Source of the DNA: Citrobacter sp. RHB25-C09
Lineage (GTDB): Bacteria; Pseudomonadota; Gammaproteobacteria; Enterobacterales; Enterobacteriaceae
Direction of reading: 5' to 3'
Length of the DNA stretch: 64,000 nt
NCBI RefSeq assembly: GCF_013836145.1
Contig: NZ_CP057483.1
Span: forward strand, 3,472,001-3,536,000
The notes under the pieces are model-generated. The model searched no databases. It had not been told where the DNA came from and saw nothing but the letters and a program-made list of their open reading frames with translations. The position numbers were made by a program, and so were the translations under genes. Below are positions 43,977 through 52,708 of the stretch, piece by piece. The stretch's first letter is position 1. The number at the start of each line of letters is the position of its first letter.

Positions 43977-45317
43977 TCAGTGACGGCCAAAAACGGGGCG
44001 TTTACGGTCAAATGTCCAGCCGGGGATCAGGTACTGCATCGGACCTGCGTCATTTCGCGCGCCGCCGGGCAGAGTTTTGTAGGCGTCATGCGCTTTCTGC
44101 ACCTGGTCCCAGTCCAGCTCAATACCCAGACCAGGTGCATCCGGAACCGCAATTTGTCCGTTTTTAATTTCCAGTGGCTCCTTCGTCAGACGGCAATCGC
44201 CCTCCTGCCAGATCCAGTGAGTATCAATGGCCGTAGGTTTGCCCGGCGCAGCGGCGCCGACATGGGTAAACATCGCCAGTGAGATATCGAAGTGGTTGTT
44301 TGAATGGCAGCCCCAGGTCAGTCCCCAGTCATCGCACAATTGGGCCACGCGAACCGCGCCAGAAAGGGTCCAGAAATGCGGGTCGGCAAGCGGAATATCG
44401 ACAGCATTGAGCATCACCGCATGGCCCATTTCACGCCAGTTGGTCGCGATCATGTTGGTTGCTACCGGCAGACCGGTTGCCCGACGAAATTCCGCCATTA
44501 CTTCACGACCAGAAAAGCCCTGCTCTGCACCACACGGATCTTCTGCGTAAGTGAGCACATCATTCAGACCTTTGCACAGCGAGATCGCCTCATCCAGCAG
44601 CCACGCGCCGTTAGGATCGACAGTGATACGCGCATCCGGGAAGCGTTTTTTCAGCGCCCGCGCAGTTTCAATTTCTTGCTCACCAGGCAACACGCCGCCT
44701 TTCAGTTTGAAGTCTTTGAAACCGTAGCGATCCTGCGAGGCTTCCGCCAGGCGCACCACCGCGTCGCTGTTCATTGCTTCCTGATGACGCAGATGGTACC
44801 AGGCGTGATTCCCCGGTGTGGCATCCAGATAGGGCAGATCGGTTTTTGTACGATCGCCTATATAGAACAGATAACCCAGCACGGTCACCGCATCGCGCTG
44901 CTTGCCTGGTCCTAACAACTCACAGACGGGTACATTGAGCGCTTTGCCGAGCAAATCCAGCAGGGCCGCCTCCAGCGCGGCCACCGCGTTGACGCGCAGT
45001 TCAAACGTCCACGCGCCTTTACCAAAGGTGTCAAAGTCCGCGGCCTGATTACCTTTGTGAACCTGCTGAACCACCTTGTTCAGGCGGGCCACTTCCTGGC
45101 CGAGCACCATCGGGATGGCATCGACCAGCGTCTGGTAAATCACCTCGCCCCCCGGCGCTTCGCCTACGCCGGTATTTCCGGCGTTGTCAGTAAGGACGAC
45201 GATGTTGCGGGTAAACCAGGCGTTATGCGCGCCGCCAATATTGAGGAGCATACTGTCATGTCCTGCGACCGGAATGACCTTCATGTCCGTAATAACGGGA
45301 CTCGATTGTGTTGTCAT
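43977..45317 (-). CDS. gudX: Glucarate dehydratase-related protein GudX
   Basis: A 446-residue paralogue of GudD encoded in tandem with it, of the same enolase superfamily. The KLKGGVLPGEQE, VDPNGAWLLDEA, YAEDPCGAEQGFSG and GCHSNNHFDISLAM blocks are all kept, so the known active-site residues look intact. E. coli GudX is reported to be much less active than GudD, and its true role is unsettled. It overlaps gudP by 4 bases and precedes gudD by 21 bp. Confidence 0.95.
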   Translation of the reverse strand: MTTQSSPVITDMKVIPVAGHDSMLLNIGGAHNAWFTRNIVVLTDNAGNTGVGEAPGGEVIYQTLVDAIPMVLGQEVARLNKVVQQVHKGNQAADFDTFGKGAWTFELRVNAVAALEAALLDLLGKALNVPVCELLGPGKQRDAVTVLGYLFYIGDRTKTDLPYLDATPGNHAWYHLRHQEAMNSDAVVRLAEASQDRYGFKDFKLKGGVLPGEQEIETARALKKRFPDARITVDPNGAWLLDEAISLCKGLNDVLTYAEDPCGAEQGFSGREVMAEFRRATGLPVATNMIATNWREMGHAVMLNAVDIPLADPHFWTLSGAVRVAQLCDDWGLTWGCHSNNHFDISLAMFTHVGAAAPGKPTAIDTHWIWQEGDCRLTKEPLEIKNGQIAVPDAPGLGIELDWDQVQKAHDAYKTLPGGARNDAGPMQYLIPGWTFDRKRPVFGRH

Positions 45318-46672
45318 AAGGGTTGTCCTGCGATGGGTTTCAGTTCAACGCGTTTAATATCGCCGACCAGGACCAGATAGCTCAGTACTGCTATCAGCGC
45401 ATGTACGCCGACGTAAATCAGGGCTCCATTGAAGGAGCCGGTGGTGCCGACGATATAACCAATGGCGATCGGGGTGACGATGCCGGAGATATTGCCGAAC
45501 ATATTGAACAGACCGCCGCTCAGGCCGCTGATCTCTTTCGGCGCGGTATCCGCCATAACGGCCCAGCCCAGCGCGCCAATGCCCTTACCAAAGAAGGCCA
45601 GCGCCATAAAACCAATGATCATCCACTCGACGTCGACATAGTTACAGAACACCATCACCATCGACAGCAGCATCCCCAGCACAATCGGTGTCTTACGCGC
45701 GATGTTCAGCGACCCGGTGCGACGCATCAGCCAGTCGGAGATGATGCCCCCCAGCACGCCGCCCGCAAATCCGCAGATGGCCGGAACCGAGGCGACAAAA
45801 CCCGCTTTCAATATGGACATCCCGCGCGCCTGCACCAGGTAAACCGGGAACCAGGTAATAAAGAAGTACGTCAGGGCGTTAATGCAGTACTGACCGATAT
45901 AAATTCCGACCATCATCCGTGAGCCAATCAACTGCTTGATCTGCCCCCACTTCACGTTAAAGGGAACTTTGGTTTTCGCGCCTTGCTGATCCATGTTGAT
46001 CAGCGCACCACCTTCCGCGATGTACTCCAGCTCTTTCTTATTTACGCCAGGATGCTGGTTCGGTTCATGGATCACTTTCAGCCAGATAAAGCTAATCACA
46101 ATCCCCAGGCCGCCCATAAAGAAGAAGACATGCGACCAGCCCACTTCATGGGTCAGCCAGCCCATGATCGGGGCGAAGATAACCGTAGCAAAGTATTGCG
46201 CAGAGTTAAAAATGGCAACTGCTGTCCCCCTCTCCTGCGCCGGGAACCAGGCTGCGACAATGCGGCTGTTGCCAGGGAAAGAAGGCGCTTCCGCTAACCC
46301 CACCAGGAAACGCAAGGTGAACAGCGCGACGATAATGCCGAAGCCGCTGAAGATATCAACGAAGCCTTGTAACAGGGTGAACATGGACCAGATGAAGATG
46401 GACCAGAAATAAACGCGTTTCGAACCAAAACGGTCCAACAGCCAGCCGCCCGGGATCTGCCCGATGACGTAGGCCCAGGAGAACGCAGAGAAAACATAAC
46501 CCATCCCAACCGGATCCAGACCGATATCTTTGGCCATCTCCGAACCGGCAATCGATAAGGTGGCACGGTCGCCGTAGTTGAAAGAGGTGACGATAAACAA
46601 CATCACGACTATCCAGTAGCGGGCATTCGTGCGCTTTTCCGCACTGCTCGCGGCCTGACTTAATGAACTCAT
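45314..46672 (-). CDS. gudP: D-glucarate/galactarate MFS permease
   Basis: A 452-residue, 12-helix member of the anion:cation symporter branch of the major facilitator superfamily. It begins with a short cytoplasmic N-terminus and RYWIVVMLFIVTSFNYGDRATLSIAG, the usual first helix; the loop 2-3 motif GGWLLDRFGSKRVYFW is present. First gene of gudPXD, so uptake and dehydration are expressed together. The regulator in relatives is CdaR (SdaR), not encoded here. Confidence 0.95.
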   Translation of the reverse strand: MSSLSQAASSAEKRTNARYWIVVMLFIVTSFNYGDRATLSIAGSEMAKDIGLDPVGMGYVFSAFSWAYVIGQIPGGWLLDRFGSKRVYFWSIFIWSMFTLLQGFVDIFSGFGIIVALFTLRFLVGLAEAPSFPGNSRIVAAWFPAQERGTAVAIFNSAQYFATVIFAPIMGWLTHEVGWSHVFFFMGGLGIVISFIWLKVIHEPNQHPGVNKKELEYIAEGGALINMDQQGAKTKVPFNVKWGQIKQLIGSRMMVGIYIGQYCINALTYFFITWFPVYLVQARGMSILKAGFVASVPAICGFAGGVLGGIISDWLMRRTGSLNIARKTPIVLGMLLSMVMVFCNYVDVEWMIIGFMALAFFGKGIGALGWAVMADTAPKEISGLSGGLFNMFGNISGIVTPIAIGYIVGTTGSFNGALIYVGVHALIAVLSYLVLVGDIKRVELKPIAGQPL

Positions 46673-47000
46673 TGGTGCACTCCTGAATCATGGCTTTCGC
46701 CTGTTTCATTCTGAAAAGCACAACCTGTAGGGTAATCAGAATGAGGTGTTAGAGTTTTGCAGCACTAATACGGCTACCTGCCGTTAAATGACTCACTGCC
46801 TTGACCGGAAAAGTATATGTAAGGGGGGTGTCGCTCCCTCACCGTGCATCGACACAACATTAAAGGGATGGGGGAAAGTTGTTTGGGGCATAAGCCCAAA
46901 CCAGTGGAAGGTACTTCACGTTATTGGGGTTTAGTGCCGGGTGGCGGCTACGCCTTACCCGGCCTGCGGTTCGGTAGAGGAGTGATTGTCGGGCAATCTT
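46673..47000. promoter_or_regulatory. gudP upstream region with inverted repeat and REP
   Basis: This 328-bp gap has no gene. An inverted repeat GTGTCG-N16-CGACAC lies at 46828-46855, about 155 bp before gudP, and could be a regulator site (CdaR is the known activator of gud genes); this is only a guess. A REP palindrome (GTGCCGGGTGGCGGCTACGCC / TTACCCGGCCTGCGG type) lies at 46933-46970 near the yqcA stop. Confidence 0.4.
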
Positions 47001-47450
47001 CTATTTAAGCAGCGTCGCCCAGTGCTCAACCCACGGATTGGATTGGCTTTCTGGCTCCGGGTGTTCACCGGCATCAATCAACAGCATTTCACCCACGCGT
47101 TGAGCGCTTTGCTCCTGTAACAGGGCGTCGAACCGTTTGCCACCGCCGCAGAAATTGACGTAAGAGCTGTCGCCTAACGCAATGATGCCGTAATGAACGT
47201 CAGGCTGGTAACCCAGTTGGTCCTTAATCCCCTGGTAAAGCGGGACGATACTGTCGGGCAAATCGCCCTGTCCTGTCGTCGAGGTCACCACCAGAATGTA
47301 TTTATCTTTATACTTTTCCCAGTCTGCCAATTCCGGATCTTCATAGACCGTGGCTTTGTGCCCCAGACCGGTGAGAATTGCTTCGGCCTCTTCCGCGACC
47401 AGCAGCGAGTTACCGTACATTGTGCCGACAAAGATTCCGACTTCAGCCAT
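47001..47450 (-). CDS. yqcA: Flavodoxin-like protein YqcA
   Basis: A 149-residue short-chain flavodoxin family protein (FMN-binding loop VGTMYGNSLL, then TSTTGQGDLPDS). Its physiological partner is not known. I chose the ATG at 47450 because GGAG lies 7 bp upstream and the family starts MAEVGIFVG; a start four codons earlier (47462) is possible. Last gene of yqcC-truC-yqcA. Confidence 0.93.
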   Translation of the reverse strand: MAEVGIFVGTMYGNSLLVAEEAEAILTGLGHKATVYEDPELADWEKYKDKYILVVTSTTGQGDLPDSIVPLYQGIKDQLGYQPDVHYGIIALGDSSYVNFCGGGKRFDALLQEQSAQRVGEMLLIDAGEHPEPESQSNPWVEHWATLLK

Positions 47451-47474
47451 ACGTTGCTCCATTAATGAGTGCGA

Positions 47475-48248
47475 TTACCGATCATCCTGAACGTTGGCCG
47501 ATACAAACTCAACCCTTTCATTCTTCGGGAGAAGTCCTTGCCAGCCAAACTGTGCTAACGCCTGCATCCAGACGGGATCCAGCCCGGCATGAATCGTTAA
47601 CGGCTCGCCGGTAAACGGATGGATGAGCGAGAGCTGGCTGGCATGAAGCATCAGTCGATTACAGCCAAAATGTTCAGCCGCGCTGCGATTCTGCCGAAGA
47701 TCACCATGCTTACTGTCGCCGAGAATCGGATGGCGCAAATGTGCAAGGTGCCGCCTGAGCTGGTGCTTACGCCCCGTTTGCGGTTCCAGCTCTACCAGGC
47801 CGTAGCGCGTCGTCGGATAGCGCCCGGTCGCCACCGGCATTTCCACCGTCGCCAGACCGCGATAGTGCGTTACCGCCGGCTGCGGATCTTTGTTTTCTCG
47901 GGCAAATCTATCGGCGATTTTATCCAGCTCTTCCACCAGCGGATAATCCAGTATGGCGTCGTCCATCAGCCAGCCACGCACTATGGCATGGTAGCGTTTT
48001 TGGATTTGATGCTGTTCAAACTGCTGGGACAGCAGGCGTCCTGCTTCACTGGATAATCCCATCAACAGTACGCCAGAGGTTGGTCTGTCGAGGCGGTGTG
48101 CAGTAAAGACATGTTGCCCAATCTGATCGCGCACAGTTTGCATAACCACCACTTTTTCGTCGCGATCGAGCCAGCTGCGGTGAACCAGCCAGCCGGAAGG
48201 TTTGTTGACCGCCACCAGCCATTCATCCTGATAAAGAATCTCCAGCAT
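47475..48248 (-). CDS. truC: tRNA pseudouridine(65) synthase TruC
   Basis: A 257-residue RluA-family pseudouridine synthase that modifies U65 in tRNAs. The catalytic Asp is in TAHRLDRPTSGVLLMG, and ELEPQTGRKHQLRRHLAHLRHPILGDSKHG is the second family block. Its ATG overlaps the yqcC stop by one base (TGATG). Confidence 0.96.
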   Translation of the reverse strand: MLEILYQDEWLVAVNKPSGWLVHRSWLDRDEKVVVMQTVRDQIGQHVFTAHRLDRPTSGVLLMGLSSEAGRLLSQQFEQHQIQKRYHAIVRGWLMDDAILDYPLVEELDKIADRFARENKDPQPAVTHYRGLATVEMPVATGRYPTTRYGLVELEPQTGRKHQLRRHLAHLRHPILGDSKHGDLRQNRSAAEHFGCNRLMLHASQLSLIHPFTGEPLTIHAGLDPVWMQALAQFGWQGLLPKNERVEFVSANVQDDR

Positions 48249-48577
48249 CAGGATTCAGCTTGCGCGAAATGCGCATCCAGAGCCTGCAACGCTTCCAGCA
48301 GGATCTCACGCAGGGGGTGATCGGCACTCAAGGCCATTTCGTAATACGGCGCAACGGCAAAAGTCTCGGGCAGCGGCTGTGCGCTGTCCAGCAAAGCATG
48401 CATACGGGGGATCAGCACCCACTGCAACCACTCAATCGGTTCCATGGTATCCATGCAAAAAGGCTGAGTGCTGGAAAACAGGTGGGCTTCGGGTTCATCC
48501 ATCCGCCAGTGATGATGTTCCCGCAGCAGCGCTTCAAGTTCGTGAAGCTGCTGACGCACGCGGTCATGAGTCGTCAT
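48248..48577 (-). CDS. yqcC: YqcC family protein
   Basis: A 109-residue cytoplasmic protein of unknown role, matching E. coli YqcC (DUF446). The conserved core is LFSSTQPFCMDTMEPIEWLQWVLIPRMHALLD. The ATG at 48577 (MTTHDRVRQQLHELE) is the family start. Translationally coupled to truC, which suggests a shared transcript but no proven functional link. Confidence 0.92.
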   Translation of the reverse strand: MTTHDRVRQQLHELEALLREHHHWRMDEPEAHLFSSTQPFCMDTMEPIEWLQWVLIPRMHALLDSAQPLPETFAVAPYYEMALSADHPLREILLEALQALDAHFAQAES

Positions 48578-48688
48578 GAAAGTCACCTCAATCAAGAAAA
48601 AATCTGGCGCGCAGGATACCACTGCCACTGAGCGCTATACAAAATCATTGAAGAAGCAGCGTGAAGGATAAAATCTGTAAAAAGGAAC

Positions 48689-49053
48689 AAAAAAAGGGAG
48701 CACTGTAAAAACAGTGCTCCCGGTTCGTTTCGCAGCATTCCAGCTACATTAAGTGCTCCCTGCTCATCCGTGACAACTTTTCCAGTGGTCTTGCGACCTG
48801 TTGTTCATCCTGAACTTGTGCATCCTGCTCACATCACCCCGATGTGAATACTTCATCCTGAAGCGTCCTGGCCATCCTGACCCACCGAACATCCTGACCG
48901 GCTCTCGTTCTCCCTCCTGGAGGTGTCCTTTTACGCATCCCGCGCTTTCCACTTTGCTTCATCCTGAAGCCTTTCCTTGCATCACCGTCCTGGTGTGTCC
49001 TGCTGAAGTGTCATCATCCTGATGTTCACTTCGTTGTGCGACTCCTTGTCGAC
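48689..49053 (-). ncRNA. csrB: CsrB sRNA (CsrA antagonist)
   Basis: An RNA of about 365 nt on the minus strand in the conserved place between syd and yqcC. It starts near GTCGAC (49048-49053), as in E. coli CsrB, and ends with a strong terminator (GGGAGCACTGT stem at 48696-48721, then a T-run). Twenty-one GGA motifs are present before the terminator, many as CAGGATG in hairpin loops, the binding pattern for CsrA. It sequesters CsrA and so relieves CsrA repression of carbon storage, motility and biofilm genes. Expression is driven by BarA/UvrY, and barA is in this window. An open frame on the given strand here is an artefact. Confidence 0.96.
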
Positions 49054-49226
49054 GTAGATAGAATCGCCTTTTTCGCCCCGTCTTACAAGGTGCTTACAGG
49101 CAATACCTTAAGGAAAATTTCATATGAAAGTCTGAATAAATCACTTAACTGATTGTTTAAATGAAGGTTTGAATATTCTGATGTTTTTAAGTCTTCACTT
49201 ATCACCTGGCGATCTCCTACAGGGTT

Positions 49227-49244
49227 TGTAAGAGATCTCTCACA
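49227..49244. promoter_or_regulatory. UvrY-binding palindrome upstream of csrB
   Basis: TGTAAGAGATCTCTCACA, read on the csrB strand as TGTGAGAGATCTCTTACA, equals the 18-bp UvrY/SirA-type site reported far upstream of E. coli csrB. It is centred about 182 bp before the csrB start and ends 20 bp before the syd stop. Confidence 0.85.
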
Positions 49245-49263
49245 CGGACACGGGCGATATGGA

Positions 49264-49809
49264 TTACAGAAGCGGCTTAAGCTGCGTAAGGAAATCCGCA
49301 AGAGAAGATGCCAGCACGGTACGATTACGGGTTCCCAGCGTTTCTTTGATGACCTCGCCCGAAAGATTACAGACTGAAATCACGTCCAGCTCATTGTCCA
49401 GCGTGGCGATAAAAAGCGTCGGCGACAGTTTCAAACGCTTCTGCGTGACCATATGCCCAATCAGGTTTTCCTGAACCCGGCGGAAATCATCCTCGCTCCA
49501 GGTTTGCAGAAGGGTCAACGTTTCGTTGGCGAACTGCGCGGGCATATCCCCGGCAAACTGCGTGGTGTAAAAAGCATGCAGCGCAGGTTGTATCACAATA
49601 TCAAAGGCCCGTTCAACCGCGTTTATGTTCTGTTCACCTTCGAAAGGCTGCGGCTGCCAGTAAACCGCATCATTGACAGTAGAAATGATGCAAGGGGAAG
49701 GCACGCCGTACAGCTCCTCGCTCATGGGCCAACTGTTATTTTTCTCCTGCCATTCGTCGCAGTAACGCGTCGTAAAGCTCTTCAGGGCAAGCGCTGTCTG
49801 TTCGTCCAC
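49264..49809 (-). CDS. syd: SecY-interacting protein Syd
   Basis: A 181-residue peripheral membrane protein that binds SecY and is thought to monitor SecYEG assembly. The family start MDEQTALALKSFTTRYCDEWQEKNNSWP and the conserved YTTQFAGDMPAQFANE region are present. Divergent from queF. Confidence 0.95.
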   Translation of the reverse strand: MDEQTALALKSFTTRYCDEWQEKNNSWPMSEELYGVPSPCIISTVNDAVYWQPQPFEGEQNINAVERAFDIVIQPALHAFYTTQFAGDMPAQFANETLTLLQTWSEDDFRRVQENLIGHMVTQKRLKLSPTLFIATLDNELDVISVCNLSGEVIKETLGTRNRTVLASSLADFLTQLKPLL

Positions 49810-49877
49810 CGGTTTCTCTCTTCATACAAGCCAGGATACACTTGTCACATAGTGTATCTGGTTTATGACGGTGAAAC

Positions 49878-50726
49878 ATGTCTTCTTATGAAAACCATCG
49901 GGCGCTTGATGGCCTGACTCTCGGAAAATCAACAGATTACCGGGATAACTACGACCCCAGCCTCCTGCAAGGGGTTCCCCGGAGTCTGAATCGCGATCCG
50001 CTGGGGCTGAAAGCGGACACGTTGCCGTTTCACGGTGGCGATATCTGGACGTTGTATGAATTATCCTGGCTGAATGCTAATGGCTTACCACAGGTGGCGG
50101 TTGGCCATGTCGAACTGGATTACACCAGCGTCAATTTGGTTGAATCCAAAAGTTTTAAGCTGTACCTGAACAGTTTTAACCAGACGCGCTTTGACTCCTG
50201 GGAGGCAGTTCGCCAGACGCTGGAAAAAGATCTGCGTGCCTGTGCGGAAGGTAACGTCACCGTGACGCTGTACCGTCTCGATGAACTGGAAGGGCAGCCC
50301 ATTGCCCATTTTCACGGGAGCTGCATTGACAATCAGGATATCCGCATCGACAACTATCAGTTCACCACGGACTACCTGCAAGGCGCGGCCAGCGGTGAGA
50401 AAGTGGTTGAAGAGACGCTGGTAAGCCACCTGTTAAAGTCCAACTGTCTGATTACCCATCAGCCGGACTGGGGCTCCATTCAAATTCAGTATCGCGGACG
50501 AAAAATCGATCGCGAGAAACTGCTCCGTTACCTGGTTTCTTTCCGTCACCATAATGAATTCCATGAGCAGTGCGTGGAACGTATTTTCAATGACCTGCTG
50601 CGCTTCTGTCAGCCGGAAAAGCTGAGCGTTTATGCCCGTTACACACGCCGTGGCGGTCTGGATATTAACCCATGGCGCAGCAACACCGATTTCACTCCCG
50701 CCATCGGCAGATTGGTTCGCCAGTAA
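49878..50726 (+). CDS. queF: NADPH-dependent preQ0 reductase QueF
   Basis: A 282-residue nitrile reductase (bimodular, E. coli type) that converts preQ0 to preQ1 in queuosine synthesis. The catalytic Cys lies in LLKSNCLITHQPDWGS, and the substrate-binding VELDYTSVNLVESKSFKLYLNSFNQTRF block lies in the N-terminal half. It complements queD and queE at 29-30 kb. Confidence 0.97.
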   Translation: MSSYENHRALDGLTLGKSTDYRDNYDPSLLQGVPRSLNRDPLGLKADTLPFHGGDIWTLYELSWLNANGLPQVAVGHVELDYTSVNLVESKSFKLYLNSFNQTRFDSWEAVRQTLEKDLRACAEGNVTVTLYRLDELEGQPIAHFHGSCIDNQDIRIDNYQFTTDYLQGAASGEKVVEETLVSHLLKSNCLITHQPDWGSIQIQYRGRKIDREKLLRYLVSFRHHNEFHEQCVERIFNDLLRFCQPEKLSVYARYTRRGGLDINPWRSNTDFTPAIGRLVRQ

Positions 50727-50838
50727 ATTATTTTCACTGTTTTGCGCGTCGGATTCCACGCGCAAGGTTGTTAAAGGTCATAAGCCAGGGCTATTGTAAT
50801 CACAGGGAATGACGTTTTGCGTCCCATAAGGAGTTTAC

Positions 50839-52203
50839 TTGATTACACATATTAGCCCGCTTGGCTCTATGGACATGTTGTCGCAGCTGGAAGTCGATAT
50901 GCTTAAACGCACGGCCAGCAGCGACCTGTATCAACTGTTTCGTAACTGTTCGCTTGCCGTATTAAACTCCGGCAGTCTGACTGACAACAGCAAAGAGTTG
51001 CTGTCCCGCTTTGAAAGTTTCGACATTAACGTGCTGCGTCGCGAGCGCGGCGTAAAGCTTGAACTGATCAACCCACCGGAAGAGGCTTTTGTCGACGGGC
51101 GTATCATCCGCGCGCTCCAGGCGAACCTGTTTGCCGTGCTGCGCGATATTCTGTTCGTTAACGGTCAGATCCATAATGCGGGTCGCTTCCAGCATCTGGA
51201 TCTGGAAAGTTCCGTTCACATTACGAACCTCGTGTTCTCTATTCTGCGCAACGCCCGTGCGCTGCATGTGGGCGAAGCGCCAAATATGGTTGTCTGCTGG
51301 GGCGGACACTCGATTAACGAAAATGAATACCTTTACGCTCGTCGGGTAGGCAATCAGCTTGGCCTGCGGGAACTGAACATCTGTACCGGCTGCGGGCCGG
51401 GCGCGATGGAAGCGCCGATGAAAGGGGCGGCGGTCGGTCACGCCCAGCAGCGTTATAAGGACAGTCGCTTTATCGGGATGACGGAACCGTCGATTATCGC
51501 CGCGGAGCCGCCGAATCCGTTGGTCAACGAACTGATCATCATGCCGGATATTGAAAAACGTCTGGAGGCCTTTGTCCGTATCGCCCACGGCATCATCATA
51601 TTCCCCGGCGGCGTAGGAACGGCAGAAGAATTATTGTACCTGCTGGGTATTTTGATGAACCCGGCGAACAAAGATCAGGTACTGCCGTTGATCCTCACCG
51701 GTCCGAAGGAGAGCGCAGACTACTTCCGCGTTCTGGATGAATTTATCGTGAATACGCTGGGTGAAGCAGCGCGCAGCCATTACCGCATTATCATCGATGA
51801 TGCGGCGGAAGTGGCCCGTCTGATGAAAAAAGCGATGCCGCTGGTGAAAGAGAACCGTCGGGATACCGGCGACGCCTACAGCTTTAACTGGTCCATTCGT
51901 ATCGCACCGGATCTGCAAATGCCGTTCGAGCCGTCCCATGAAAATATGGCAAACCTGAAGCTATATCCGGACCAACCGGTCGAAGTTCTGGCGGCGGATC
52001 TGCGTCGCGCTTTCTCCGGTATCGTGGCGGGTAACGTGAAGGAAGTAGGTATTCGCGCCATTGAAGAATTTGGTCCTTATAAAATCCATGGCGACAGTAA
52101 AATGATGCGACGCATGGACGATCTGCTGCAAGGATTCGTCGCGCAGCACCGTATGAAACTCCCTGGATCTGCCTACATTCCATGCTATGAAATCTGCGCC
52201 TGA
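50839..52203 (+). CDS. ppnN: Pyrimidine/purine nucleotide 5'-monophosphate nucleosidase PpnN
   Basis: A 454-residue LOG-like enzyme that cleaves nucleoside monophosphates to base and ribose 5-phosphate and is regulated by (p)ppGpp. The LOG signature PGGVGTAEELLYLLG and the conserved CTGCGPGAMEAPMKGAAVGH are intact. The start is a TTG at 50839 preceded by AAGGAG, as in E. coli (MITHISPLGSMDML). RelA, the ppGpp synthetase, is in the same window. Confidence 0.96.
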   Translation: MITHISPLGSMDMLSQLEVDMLKRTASSDLYQLFRNCSLAVLNSGSLTDNSKELLSRFESFDINVLRRERGVKLELINPPEEAFVDGRIIRALQANLFAVLRDILFVNGQIHNAGRFQHLDLESSVHITNLVFSILRNARALHVGEAPNMVVCWGGHSINENEYLYARRVGNQLGLRELNICTGCGPGAMEAPMKGAAVGHAQQRYKDSRFIGMTEPSIIAAEPPNPLVNELIIMPDIEKRLEAFVRIAHGIIIFPGGVGTAEELLYLLGILMNPANKDQVLPLILTGPKESADYFRVLDEFIVNTLGEAARSHYRIIIDDAAEVARLMKKAMPLVKENRRDTGDAYSFNWSIRIAPDLQMPFEPSHENMANLKLYPDQPVEVLAADLRRAFSGIVAGNVKEVGIRAIEEFGPYKIHGDSKMMRRMDDLLQGFVAQHRMKLPGSAYIPCYEICA

Positions 52204-52221
52204 CGCAGCGGAGGTTCTCAC

Positions 52222-52255
52222 AACCGGAAGCGCCTTTGGCCCTTCCGGTTTTTTT
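52222..52255 (+). terminator. ppnN terminator
   Basis: AACCGGAAG/CTTCCGGTT stem (52222-52250) followed by T7, 18 bp after the ppnN stop. Confidence 0.9.
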
Positions 52256-52708
52256 ATGAATACCAAAAGGATAGCGCAACAGTTTTGTTAACCGTATTTA
52301 TAAATCATCGGAAAATAATGCCATCGCAAACGATTACCCGCCTAATGCAACCGAGAATTATCAGTCGAAATTGCTATTACTCACCAGAAATCACCATAAA
52401 CTAAACTTTTTATAGTGTATGCTCCGCACCCACAGCCTCCAACGCTCTTAACATATGTCGTTAATACCCTTCCTGGCACACGTAAATTCGACTCTATGTT
52501 TTTCTGACAGACTAATGATCCGGATTTCAGCAATTTAAAAGGAGATTATTGCATTTGAGATCGCGATCACTGATAGATTCATTAGTTAAATGTATCTTTC
52601 CGCCCGCAAATTATTACGGTTAAAAATTATATAAAAATCGTCATTGCAGAATTTCGTTTCAAGGTCAGGAACTTTTTCCTGATTTTTAGCTTCCTCCAGG
52701 AGATACAG
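52256..52708 (+). promoter_or_regulatory. sdaC upstream region with candidate CRP site
   Basis: A 453-bp AT-rich stretch with no gene. TGAGA-TCGCGA-TCACT at 52556-52571 differs from the CRP consensus arms at two of ten positions. CRP activation of sdaCB is known in E. coli, so this is a plausible site about 140 bp before sdaC. A -10-like TATAGT occurs at about 52411, further upstream. The long leader might carry further control, but none can be named. Confidence 0.45.

Noticed and set aside
48764..49022. Short open frames on both strands within the csrB region
   Set aside because: They are by-products of the repetitive GGA/TCC pattern of the CsrB RNA.
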